Shown here: positions 14,430-22,299 of the stretch, piece after piece | How the letters are laid out: every line of letters begins with the position of its first letter | How positions within the stretch are numbered: position 1 is the first letter of the stretch | From: Desulfuromusa sp. | Lineage (GTDB): Bacteria > Desulfobacterota > Desulfuromonadia > Desulfuromonadales > Geopsychrobacteraceae | NCBI GenBank assembly: GCA_021647765.1 | Contig: JAKIUD010000056.1 | Coordinates: 1-22,299, forward strand | DNA: 22,299 nucleotides | Reading direction: 5' to 3' | Program-made: the position numbers and the translations under genes | The notes under the pieces: model-generated | Database searches by the model: none | What the model was told of the DNA's origin: nothing | What the model saw: the letters and a program-made list of their open reading frames with translations, nothing else

Positions 14430-14456
14430 TAACCACACGCTGCGTAGAGGATAGAT

Positions 14457-14855
14457 ATGTTTAAAGAGTTTGCCAAAGGCTTGAGTATTACGCTGAAGCA
14501 CCTGTTGCCGGGGAATTGCACAACTGTACAATATCCGAAGCAAAAACTAGAAATGTCACCCCGCTTTCGTGGACTTCATCGTTTGATTCCGACTCCAGAT
14601 CGCGAGAAATGTGTTGCCTGTTATCTTTGCCCAACTGTCTGTCCGGCAAAATGTATCACAGTTGTCCCTGCGGAAAATGACAAAGGTGAAAAATATCCGG
14701 AGGTTTTTGAAATTGACATACTGCGCTGTATTTTTTGTGGCTATTGTGTTGAGGCCTGTCCGATGGAAGCAATTGAAATGACGGATGCTTATGAGTTGGC
14801 GAACTTTAGCCGGGATGATTTTTACTTTGACAAGCAACGTCTTCTCAAGCCGTAA
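14457..14855 (+). CDS. nuoI: NADH-quinone oxidoreductase subunit I (two 4Fe-4S clusters)
   Basis: The 132-residue product starts at the ATG at 14457, with AGAGG six bases upstream. It is a TYKY/NuoI protein with two ferredoxin-like motifs: C52/55/58 with C62 or C66 nearby, and C91/94/97 with C101. These hold clusters N6a and N6b, which relay electrons toward NuoB. In complexes lacking NuoEFG, this subunit is near the likely entry point for an external donor such as ferredoxin (family knowledge; not shown here). Confidence 0.97.
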   Translation: MFKEFAKGLSITLKHLLPGNCTTVQYPKQKLEMSPRFRGLHRLIPTPDREKCVACYLCPTVCPAKCITVVPAENDKGEKYPEVFEIDILRCIFCGYCVEACPMEAIEMTDAYELANFSRDDFYFDKQRLLKP

Positions 14856-14872
14856 GAAGGAGCAAAAGTATC

Positions 14873-15376
14873 ATGGAAATTATTCTTTTTTATCTTACTG
14901 CGACGGTTGCAATTATTTCGGCAGTTTTCGTTACCCAATGTCGTAATCCGATCAACAGTGCTTTGAACCTGATTACGACTTTTCTTTGTTTAGCAGTTTT
15001 TTATGTCATGTTGGAATCACCCTTTATGGCAGCTATTCAAATTATGGTTTATGCCGGAGCGATTATGGTGTTGATTGTTTTTGTCATCATGTTGCTGAAT
15101 CTCGGTTTGGCGGTAAAAGAACGCTACACGCATGGAATCGCAGGGGCAGGAGTTCTTTCGGCACTGATCCTTTTTATCGCTAATTACTTTATCAGAGCTG
15201 GTGAAGCGACCGGAACAGGTGGCAGTGTGACCAGTGAAGTGATATCGAGTTATGGGCACACGGAACTGATTGGTCGAGCCATGTTCGTTGACTTTTTGCT
15301 CCCTTTTGAGATTGCCTCAATCCTGCTGTTGGTAGCAATTGTTGGTGCTGTTATCCTCTCAAAACGCGAAGTTTAA
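14873..15376 (+). CDS. nuoJ: NADH-quinone oxidoreductase subunit J
   Basis: The 167-residue product starts at the ATG at 14873, with AAGGAG upstream. It is an ND6/NuoJ protein with five predicted helices. The third, PFMAAIQIMVYAGAIMVLIVFVIMLLN, contains the conserved Tyr-Ala-Gly segment that forms the pi-bulge helix involved in coupling. Part of the membrane arm next to NuoA, NuoH and NuoK. Confidence 0.96.
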   Translation: MEIILFYLTATVAIISAVFVTQCRNPINSALNLITTFLCLAVFYVMLESPFMAAIQIMVYAGAIMVLIVFVIMLLNLGLAVKERYTHGIAGAGVLSALILFIANYFIRAGEATGTGGSVTSEVISSYGHTELIGRAMFVDFLLPFEIASILLLVAIVGAVILSKREV

Positions 15377-15401
15377 TCGAGTTCAACTCGGGAGATAATT
15401 C

Positions 15402-15704
15402 ATGATTACCGTTAATCACTATTTGTTGTTGAGCGCTATTCTGTTTGCCATCGGAACGTTTGGTGTGCTCACCCGGAAGAATGCCATTGTTATTTTCATG
15501 TGCATTGAGGTGATGCTCAATTCGGTGAACCTGACCTTTATTGCTCTGTCCCGTCACGTAGGCAATATGGATGGTCAGATTTTTGTATTTTTTGTTATGA
15601 CGGTTGCTGCTGCTGAAGCTGCTGTCGGTTTAGCACTGATGATTGCATTCTTTCGTAATAAAGATTCGATCGATACTGACGATTTCAATATGCTCAAATG
15701 GTGA
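15402..15704 (+). CDS. nuoK: NADH-quinone oxidoreductase subunit K
   Basis: The 100-residue product is the same length as E. coli NuoK and has three helices. The two membrane glutamates important for proton translocation are at E36 (MCIEVMLNSVNL) and E72 (AAAEAAVGLALM), the same numbers as in E. coli. The start ATG at 15402 has GGAGAT upstream. The gene lies 25 bases after nuoJ. Confidence 0.97.
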   Translation: MITVNHYLLLSAILFAIGTFGVLTRKNAIVIFMCIEVMLNSVNLTFIALSRHVGNMDGQIFVFFVMTVAAAEAAVGLALMIAFFRNKDSIDTDDFNMLKW

Positions 15705-15773
15705 TGACGTTGCAAAAAGACCAACCTACTACGTTTCCACTTTTAAGGGTGTTTCAGCTAATAGGAGAGTTTG

Positions 15774-17735
15774 ATGTACAGTAATCTGTGGCTCATCCCA
15801 TTCTTCCCATTGATCGGGTCGATTTTTAACGGCCTGTTTGGCAAGAAGATCAAAAATGAAGCGGTGATTGGCGGTATTGCTACCGGTCTGATGTTCCTCT
15901 CATTTTTGGTTGCCGCGCAGAATTTATTCAAACTGCTAGGTGATACCAAAAAAGTTCATGAACTTGTCATTGCCTCCTGGATGACGGTCGGTAATTTCCA
16001 GCTTAATTGGGAGTTGCTACTTGATCCTCTGTCGGCAGTGATGATTATGGTGGTGACCGGTGTAGGAACCTTGATTCATCTGTACTCAATCGGCTATATG
16101 CACGGTGAAGAGGGCTACTATCGTTTTTTCTGCTACCTGAATCTCTTTGCTTTTGCCATGCTGATGTTAGTTTTGGGTGGTAATGCGCTGGTTATGTTCA
16201 TCGGCTGGGAAGGTGTCGGTCTCTGCTCTTATTTACTGATTGGCTACTACTACGAAAAAAAGAGTGCCAGTACTGCTGCCAATAAAGCGTTCATCGTTAA
16301 CCGCGTTGGTGATTTTGGTTTCCTCTGTGGGTTGCTGACCCTCTTTTGGGCACTGGCTGAAAAAGGGGTATGGACTCTCAATTTTGTAAAAATTGCTGAA
16401 AGTGGCCATTTACTTGAATCTGGTGGTTTATTGATTACGGTTGTCACCCTCAGCTTCTTTCTTGGTGCAACAGGAAAATCGGCACAGATTCCGTTGTTTA
16501 CCTGGCTCCCTGATGCGATGGAAGGCCCCACTCCTGTTTCAGCGTTGATCCATGCTGCAACCATGGTGACTGCCGGTGTTTATATGATTGGCCGGATGAA
16601 TGGTCTGTTTGCCATGGCTCCAGCAACCATGATGACGATTGCAATCGTTGGTGGCTTGACCGCATTTTTTGCTGCCACGATTGGTCTGGCTCAGAATGAT
16701 ATCAAGCGGGTGCTGGCTTATTCAACTGTTTCTCAGCTGGGATATATGTTCCTGGCGATGGGTGTTGGAGCATTCTCAGCTGGTATCTTCCACTTGATGA
16801 CCCATGCATTCTTTAAGGCTTGTCTGTTCCTTGGCTCAGGTTCAGTTATTCATGGGCTGCATCATGCTTACCATCGTGCTCATCTGCATGATGATCCGCA
16901 GGATATGCGGAATATGGGTGGTTTGCGGAAAAAGATGCCGATCACCTTTATCACCTTCCTGGTCTCAACTATTGCTATTTCTGGAATCCCGTTTTTTTCT
17001 GGATTTTTCTCAAAAGATGAAATTCTCTGGTGGTCATTCGGTTCAACACGTGGACACTGGCTGCTCTGGCTGCTGGGTGCTGCTGCGGCAGGGATGACTG
17101 CTTTCTACATGTTCCGTTTGGTCTTCATGACTTTCTTTGGTGAACAGAAGACCGATGCCAGAGCTAGAGACCATATTCCGGAATCACCATTCACAATTAC
17201 AATTCCGCTGATGGTACTCGGCTTCTTTGCTCTTATCGGTGGATATATTGGGATTCCGAAAATCTTAGGTGGCGTCAATCGTTTCGACGCATTTCTGGCT
17301 CCAGTATTTGAACAAGCACAGCACGCAAACGAAATCCACGCCCATGGAACATTGGCAACTGAATATACACTGATGGCAATCTCGGTTGCGATTGCGACCG
17401 TAGGTATTTTTATTGCCTGGGTTATGTATATAAAAAATCCAGAGCTGCCAGCGAAGTTTGTTGCCAGGTTTTCGCGTGCCCACAAGGTTGTTTTCAATAA
17501 ATGGTATATCGACGAATTGTATGATTTTCTCTTTGTCAGTCCGTGTAAGAGACTCGGTACCTTTTTGTGGCGCGGATTTGATGTAAAAGTGGTTGATGGT
17601 GTTGTTAATGGTTGCGCCTGGGTTATTAAGGGGCTTGGAACTGGTCTTCGTTACACGCAGTCCGGTTACCTGTATAACTACGCTATGGCCATGGTGGTCG
17701 GCGTAGTCGTGATCGTCGGCTTTTTGGTCTTTTAG
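15774..17735 (+). CDS. nuoL: NADH-quinone oxidoreductase subunit L (proton-pumping)
   Basis: The 653-residue antiporter-like subunit starts at the ATG at 15774, five bases after TAGGAGAG; a TTG at 15771 is less likely. Proton-channel residues include E146 in GWEGVGLCSYLLIG and K235 in GATGKSAQIP, followed by LFTWLPDAMEGPTPVSALIHAA. Its long C-terminal part (FNKWYIDELYDFLF, then a last helix) corresponds to the lateral helix and terminal anchor of bacterial NuoL. It lies at the far end of the membrane arm. Confidence 0.97.
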   Translation: MYSNLWLIPFFPLIGSIFNGLFGKKIKNEAVIGGIATGLMFLSFLVAAQNLFKLLGDTKKVHELVIASWMTVGNFQLNWELLLDPLSAVMIMVVTGVGTLIHLYSIGYMHGEEGYYRFFCYLNLFAFAMLMLVLGGNALVMFIGWEGVGLCSYLLIGYYYEKKSASTAANKAFIVNRVGDFGFLCGLLTLFWALAEKGVWTLNFVKIAESGHLLESGGLLITVVTLSFFLGATGKSAQIPLFTWLPDAMEGPTPVSALIHAATMVTAGVYMIGRMNGLFAMAPATMMTIAIVGGLTAFFAATIGLAQNDIKRVLAYSTVSQLGYMFLAMGVGAFSAGIFHLMTHAFFKACLFLGSGSVIHGLHHAYHRAHLHDDPQDMRNMGGLRKKMPITFITFLVSTIAISGIPFFSGFFSKDEILWWSFGSTRGHWLLWLLGAAAAGMTAFYMFRLVFMTFFGEQKTDARARDHIPESPFTITIPLMVLGFFALIGGYIGIPKILGGVNRFDAFLAPVFEQAQHANEIHAHGTLATEYTLMAISVAIATVGIFIAWVMYIKNPELPAKFVARFSRAHKVVFNKWYIDELYDFLFVSPCKRLGTFLWRGFDVKVVDGVVNGCAWVIKGLGTGLRYTQSGYLYNYAMAMVVGVVVIVGFLVF

Positions 17736-17792
17736 TTAATAGTTTAATTGTTCGCCAGCGAATTACGATAGTGCTACAAGGAGCGATTCCAC

Positions 17793-19376
17793 ATGGCTGA
17801 TTACCTTCTCAGTATGATGACTTTTTTCCCGTTATTGGGAATACTGATTCTTCTCTTCCTTCCCCGGGACAATGGTGGACTGCTCAAAGGGTTTACCCTG
17901 GCGGTTTCATTAATTACTTTTGCAATCAGCTTGCCTCTGGCGTTTGATAATGTTTTCACAACGTCGGGTGGAATGCACTACCGCGAATTCTATCAGTGGA
18001 TTAATATCGGCGATTTTTTCCAGATGAATTATAATATCGGCATTGATGGTATCAGCCTCTGGCTGGTGATGCTGACAACCTTTATCACGCCAATCACTAT
18101 CCTTTCTACCTGGAATGCGGTCGAAAAGAATATCAAAGGTTTTATGGTGATGCTGCTGTTGCTGGAAACCGGCATGCTTGGCGCATTCATCTCGCTCGAC
18201 TTATTCCTGTTTTACGTCTTCTGGGAATTGATGCTGATTCCAATGTACTTCCTGATCGGTATCTGGGGCGGCAAAAACCGGATTTATGCAGCAGTCAAGT
18301 TTTTTATCTATACGGCAGTCGGTTCCCTGTTGATGCTGGTTGCAATTATCTTTGTTTACTATTATGCGCAACAGAGTGGCACTATAACGAATGGATTTGG
18401 CATCCAGGAACTCTATAAGCTTGATCTGCCATATAATGCTCAGTTCTGGCTCTTTTTGGCTTTCGGTTTCAGCTTTGCGATCAAGGTACCGATGTTCCCG
18501 CTCCATACGTGGTTACCTGATGCCCACACCGAAGCACCGACCGCAGGTTCGGTTATTTTAGCAGCAGTTTTGTTGAAAATGGGGACTTACGGATATGTGC
18601 GCTTTGCCATGCCGTTGTTTCCTGATGCTCTGCCAACGTTTATCCCCTTCCTCGCCTTTCTCTCAGTTGTCGGAATAATCTATGGATCATTGGTTGCGAT
18701 GATGCAGGAAGACATCAAAAAGCTGGTCGCTTATTCGTCCGTAGCCCACCTCGGTTTTGTTATGCTGGGTGTTTTTGCCCTGAATTTGCAGGGTCTTGCT
18801 GGCGGCATGATTCAGATGGTCAATCACGGAATTTCAACTGGCGCACTCTTTCTGATTGTCGGTTTTCTTTATGAACGTCGGCATACCCGTTTGATTACTG
18901 AATTTGGTGGAATCGCAACAAAAATGCCGATTTTTGCAACCATCTTCATGATTATTTTATTTTCCTCTATAGGCCTGCCTGGAACCAATGGATTTGTTGG
19001 TGAATTTCTGGCACTGATGGGGGCATTCCAGGGTGGATTACGTTGGTATGCAGTCTTTGCGACGACTGGTGTTATTCTTGCTGCTGTCTACATGCTCTGG
19101 GTTTATCAACGGGTTATGTTTGGTAAGGTTACGAATCCTAAGAATGAAAATCTTAAGGATCTGTCAGTCCGTGAAATTATTATTATGTTGCCACTGCTGC
19201 TGTTTGTTTTCTGGATTGGTATTTATCCAAACACTTTCTTTTCGAAGATGAATCCGGCAATGGAGCAAATGCTTATCCAAATGGGCGCAAATCCGGTTGC
19301 TGTAGTTGAGATGCATCAACCTGCAGCTGTTGAGCATGCAGTAGATCATGCAGAGACACAAACAGAACATAAATAA
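17793..19376 (+). CDS. nuoM: NADH-quinone oxidoreductase subunit M (proton-pumping)
   Basis: The 527-residue product starts at the ATG at 17793, with AAGGAG upstream. It is an antiporter-like subunit of about 14 helices. E145 lies in FWELMLIPMYFLIGIWGG and K231 in FAIKVPMFPLHTWLPDAH, followed by TEAPTAGSVILA. These are the channel Glu and Lys of NuoM. The final 20 residues form a soluble tail rich in His, Glu and Ala that is longer than usual. The gene follows nuoL by 57 bases. Confidence 0.97.
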   Translation: MADYLLSMMTFFPLLGILILLFLPRDNGGLLKGFTLAVSLITFAISLPLAFDNVFTTSGGMHYREFYQWINIGDFFQMNYNIGIDGISLWLVMLTTFITPITILSTWNAVEKNIKGFMVMLLLLETGMLGAFISLDLFLFYVFWELMLIPMYFLIGIWGGKNRIYAAVKFFIYTAVGSLLMLVAIIFVYYYAQQSGTITNGFGIQELYKLDLPYNAQFWLFLAFGFSFAIKVPMFPLHTWLPDAHTEAPTAGSVILAAVLLKMGTYGYVRFAMPLFPDALPTFIPFLAFLSVVGIIYGSLVAMMQEDIKKLVAYSSVAHLGFVMLGVFALNLQGLAGGMIQMVNHGISTGALFLIVGFLYERRHTRLITEFGGIATKMPIFATIFMIILFSSIGLPGTNGFVGEFLALMGAFQGGLRWYAVFATTGVILAAVYMLWVYQRVMFGKVTNPKNENLKDLSVREIIIMLPLLLFVFWIGIYPNTFFSKMNPAMEQMLIQMGANPVAVVEMHQPAAVEHAVDHAETQTEHK

Positions 19377-19423
19377 TAACTGTATTTTAAGTTGAAATAA
19401 CACTGGTTCCGAGGAGCTGTTAG

Positions 19424-20884
19424 ATGGAAAATCTGGTTCAAGAAGCCATCCAGAACGTGAATTTTCAGGCAATCATGCCATCGCTGGTACTCTGTGTCTT
19501 CGGCATGGTGATACTGATGGTCTCGGTTTTTTCCAAACGTGGAAGCACCACACACGTTGCCTGGCTGAGTATTGTAGCTCTGGTTGTTACTGGCTTTGTT
19601 GCCCTGACTGGCTGGAACAACCCGCAAGCCGGATTTGCAGGAAGTGTCCTGTTTGATAACTTTGCGACTTTCTTCAGTATGATCTGTATAATAGCCGCTG
19701 CCCTGACTATTCTGATGTCAGATGACTATCTGAAACGTGAAGGTTACCCGGTCAGTGAATATTATTCGTTAATTCTGTTTACCACGGCGGGTGCGATGTG
19801 GATGGCATCAGGAACCGACCTGATGACAATTTTTCTTGGGCTGGAAGTCCTCTCTGTCTCTCTCTATGTTTTAGCGGGCTTTTTCCGCAATCAGGTTCGA
19901 TCAAACGAAGCCGGGTTGAAGTATTTCTTTCTTGGGGCTTTTTCCACCGGGTTCCTTCTCTATGGGGTTGCGCTTCTCTACGGTGTTACTGGAACAACCA
20001 AACTCGAAGGGATTGCTGCTTATGTAAGGGCAAATCCAGAATCAGCTATGAACACAATGTTTATTGCTGGTGGAGCGTTATTGCTGATTGGCTTCCTGTT
20101 CAAGGTTGCTGCCGCACCATTTCATATGTGGACTCCCGACGTTTACCAGGGAGCACCGACTCCCATTACAGCATTTATGAGTGCTGGGCCTAAGGCCGCT
20201 GCCTTTGCCGCTTTGATGCGAGTCTCTATCGTTGGTCTGGATGGACTTCAGTCTGAACTTACTTCAATGTTCTGGATCCTTGCAGTTCTGACGATGACCG
20301 TTGGTAACTTCATTGCATTGAGTCAAAAAGATCTCAAGCGGATGTTGGCCTATTCTTCTATCTCACATGCCGGCTATGCAATGGTCGGGTTAGTGGCATG
20401 GAATGAAATTGGTCATTCAGCAATTCTATTCTATATGCTTGTTTATACCTTCATGAATATGGGTGCTTTTGCCGTTTTAGTTCTGATCGGCAAAAAAGGG
20501 GAGAACAACCTTACCCTTGAAGGTATTGCAGGTCTTGGCTATAAGAAGCCGGTTCTAGGTATTGTCCTGACAATTTTCCTGTTCTCTTTAATGGGACTTC
20601 CCCCAACAGCCGGGTTTACTGCTAAATTTTATATATTTGCTGGTGCTATTGAGGCTGGATACATTTGGCTGGCTGTGCTCGGTGTTCTGAACTCTGCAGT
20701 TTCTCTTTACTATTACCTGCGGGTCATGGTGCAAATGTACTTTAAAGATCCTGAAGAGGATTTCGCCTGGGTCTCAATTAACCCACCGGTCGCAATTTCA
20801 ATTGTCATTTCTGTTGTTGGCGTCCTCTATCTCGGAATTTTTCCAAACTCACTTATGAATCTGGCTAAGTTAGCGGGATTTTAA
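19424..20884 (+). CDS. nuoN: NADH-quinone oxidoreductase subunit N (proton-pumping)
   Basis: The 486-residue product starts at the ATG at 19424, with GAGGAG upstream. It is the third antiporter-like subunit, with E141 in FLGLEVLSVSLYVLAG and K227 in FLFKVAAAPFHMWTPDVYQGAPTP. All expected membrane subunits (A, H, J, K, L, M, N) are therefore present and intact. It is the last gene of the operon and is followed by a strong terminator 22 bases later. Confidence 0.97.
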   Translation: MENLVQEAIQNVNFQAIMPSLVLCVFGMVILMVSVFSKRGSTTHVAWLSIVALVVTGFVALTGWNNPQAGFAGSVLFDNFATFFSMICIIAAALTILMSDDYLKREGYPVSEYYSLILFTTAGAMWMASGTDLMTIFLGLEVLSVSLYVLAGFFRNQVRSNEAGLKYFFLGAFSTGFLLYGVALLYGVTGTTKLEGIAAYVRANPESAMNTMFIAGGALLLIGFLFKVAAAPFHMWTPDVYQGAPTPITAFMSAGPKAAAFAALMRVSIVGLDGLQSELTSMFWILAVLTMTVGNFIALSQKDLKRMLAYSSISHAGYAMVGLVAWNEIGHSAILFYMLVYTFMNMGAFAVLVLIGKKGENNLTLEGIAGLGYKKPVLGIVLTIFLFSLMGLPPTAGFTAKFYIFAGAIEAGYIWLAVLGVLNSAVSLYYYLRVMVQMYFKDPEEDFAWVSINPPVAISIVISVVGVLYLGIFPNSLMNLAKLAGF

Positions 20885-20905
20885 AGAAAATATCAGATAA
20901 TGTTT

Positions 20906-20939
20906 AAAAACCCCTCAGCTTGCCGAGGGGTTTTTTTTT
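20906..20939 (+). terminator. Strong rho-independent terminator of the nuo operon
   Basis: AAAAACCCCTC (20906-20916) pairs with GAGGGG (20925-20930) plus the first bases of a nine-T run (20931-20939), around an eight-base loop. A textbook terminator right after nuoN. Confidence 0.95.
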
Positions 20940-20974
20940 GCCTTTTTGAAAATTAGATCGGTTACACTCTGGAA

Positions 20975-22299
20975 ATGGATTTAAGGGAATATCTACAGCG
21001 AATAGACGCGTCTGATCAACTCAGTATTGTTAAGGCAGGTGTTGACCCCAGGTTGGAATTAGCCGCTCTGTGTCGTCGGGAATTTAGCAAACATCGTGGA
21101 GGCAATGCTCTGCTGTTTGCGCAGGTTAGCGATTCTCCTTTTCCCGTTGTTGCAAATTTATTTGGCTCTGAACCAAGAGCCAGCCTGTTGCTCCACTCTG
21201 ATTCTCTACACCATTTTTCTGAAAAACTGCAAAAGTTGCTGGAGCAGCAAACTGGAACAGTGACAGAAATGTTCCAGTTTGCCGAGAAAAACAAAGACCC
21301 GTTTCAGCTAGAGGAAACAGAACTGCAGTTTGTCCCTGATCTGAAATTGACCAGTCTCCCTGCAATTCAAAGCTGGCCGGGAGAACGGGGACGATACCTC
21401 AACCTTTCGATGGCTCTGACACAACATCCGGAGACTGGCCTGAGAAACCTGGGTCTGTATCGTGCGCAGATAATAGATTCTAACCGCCTTGCGGTTAATT
21501 TTTCACTAAATTCAGGTGCTGCAGAACATTTGTCTGTTGCAGCAAAATCTGCTAAGTCCCTGCCAATCAGCTTGATTCTCGGCTCTGACCCGGCGTTACT
21601 CTGGCTAGCGGCTGCACCGTTACCCGTAGGGTGTGATGAGTTTGCATTCTGTCGTGCATTGTTCAACTCTGAGATGAAGTTGACTTCTGGTCTCAGTCAA
21701 CCGTTGGCAGTTCCGATGGATGCTGAAATTATCATTGAAGGGCAAATTTCTCCGGGTGATACTGTTCTTGAAGGCCCATTTGGAAACCATACCGGTCAGT
21801 ATGTCTCTCGTTTAGATTGCCCGGTGATGCAGGTCTCTGCCATTCGGCTTCGACCAGAACCGATATTTCCAACGACAGTCGTGGGACCGCCACCGAGTGA
21901 AAATATCTATCTTGCCAGGGCGAATAAAATCTTGCTACGGGAGATGTTGAAGATCGATTATCCGCAAATATCTGATTTACACATGCCAATGGAGACAATT
22001 TTCCATGGAGTTGCTTTATTGGCAATTAAGCAACAGTCAACTGGCGATAATAAAGAGTTGCTCTATTCTCTTTGGGAGAAGAGCCCGTTGCGTAGTTCCC
22101 GGTTACTTGTGCTGCTTGATGAGGATATCAATTTAAGTTCAGCGTCAAGCAGTTGGTGGCGCACGATCAATTGTCTGAAGAATCGGCGGATCTATCAGGA
22201 TAATGGCCGGATTGCGATCGATGCGACCGGAGTTGATCCGTCGTCACTGGTGGTGGAGGATCGACAAACAACTGAATTGTTGCAGCGTCGGAGGGGTGA
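20975..22299 (+). CDS. UbiD-family (de)carboxylase-like protein, 3' end beyond window
   Basis: The frame from the ATG at 20975 is open for 441 codons to the right edge; the final TGA letters are not in frame. The N-terminus MDLREYLQRI, the segment NLFGSEPRA, NLGLYRAQ (158-165), GSDPALL and EGPFGNHTGQY (266-276) place it in the UbiD family, prenylated-FMN decarboxylases of ubiquinone or menaquinone synthesis and aromatic acids. N158 and R163 match the family metal-ligand Asn and catalytic Arg. By my alignment N179 replaces the usual metal-ligand His, and N271 replaces the Asp/Glu of the EGPFG-D/E motif. It may thus be a divergent or inactive paralogue. No good ribosome binding site is visible before the start. 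A quinone pathway role is only suggested by context. Confidence 0.85.
   Translation, partial: MDLREYLQRIDASDQLSIVKAGVDPRLELAALCRREFSKHRGGNALLFAQVSDSPFPVVANLFGSEPRASLLLHSDSLHHFSEKLQKLLEQQTGTVTEMFQFAEKNKDPFQLEETELQFVPDLKLTSLPAIQSWPGERGRYLNLSMALTQHPETGLRNLGLYRAQIIDSNRLAVNFSLNSGAAEHLSVAAKSAKSLPISLILGSDPALLWLAAAPLPVGCDEFAFCRALFNSEMKLTSGLSQPLAVPMDAEIIIEGQISPGDTVLEGPFGNHTGQYVSRLDCPVMQVSAIRLRPEPIFPTTVVGPPPSENIYLARANKILLREMLKIDYPQISDLHMPMETIFHGVALLAIKQQSTGDNKELLYSLWEKSPLRSSRLLVLLDEDINLSSASSSWWRTINCLKNRRIYQDNGRIAIDATGVDPSSLVVEDRQTTELLQRRRG

Noticed and set aside
14052..14543. 163-codon minus-strand open frame
   Set aside because: Antisense to nuoH/nuoI, no family features; a shadow of strong plus-strand coding.
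22297..22299. TGA at the end of the window as the stop of the UbiD-family gene
   Set aside because: It is out of frame with the start at 20975; the gene continues past the edge.

Overview
The window looks like chromosome from an anaerobic, respiratory deltaproteobacterium-type organism, most probably a Desulfuromonadia member (Desulfuromonas/Pelobacter/Geobacter relatives). This is inferred from a class III multiheme cytochrome, an HmcB/HybA-like Fe-S protein with an NrfD partner, a CX4CH haem-type sensor domain, sigma-54-like promoters near cytochrome genes, and moderate GC. No database search was possible, so the taxon is an inference.

Layout. 1-81 is the 3' end of an unidentified gene, followed by a terminator. 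316-1045 is a two-gene unit: a tiny signal-peptide/one-helix membrane protein and a receiver-like protein lacking the phosphorylatable Asp. A 537-base gap (1046-1582) holds a terminator, an operator-like palindrome on a TATAAT promoter, and a good sigma-54-like site. 1583-4873 is a five-gene operon: a paralogue of the first tiny protein, a 52-residue membrane peptide, a five-haem cytochrome c, a Tat-exported protein with four 4Fe-4S clusters, and an NrfD-type membrane subunit. Together these predict a membrane menaquinol/periplasmic cytochrome electron-transfer complex of the Hmc/Cbc/CISM kind without a catalytic molybdoenzyme. After a terminator, 5025-6361 encodes a haem-type sensor with HAMP but no output domain, translationally coupled to a four-helix membrane protein.

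6439-7566 holds two minus-strand genes (parvulin PpiC, methyltransferase). 7775-10380 holds an ABC-2 exporter pair (ATPase, permease) and Hsp33 (hslO), packed tightly.

10654-20884 is a complex I operon nuoABCDHIJKLMN, complete for the quinone-reducing and proton-pumping parts but without nuoE, nuoF and nuoG. It is preceded by a sigma-70-like promoter with a second copy of the operator-like motif found at 1192, and ended by a strong terminator. At the D/H junction, where EFG lie in canonical operons, there is a perfect 8-bp hairpin. 20975 to the right edge is a UbiD-family protein open at the edge; two positions that normally carry active-site residues appear substituted.

Taken together, most of the window concerns quinone-linked anaerobic respiration: complex I feeding the menaquinone pool, an NrfD-type complex exchanging electrons between that pool and periplasmic cytochromes, and a possible haem-based sensor. 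The shared motif at 1192 and 10519 suggests one regulator may control both energy-conserving units.
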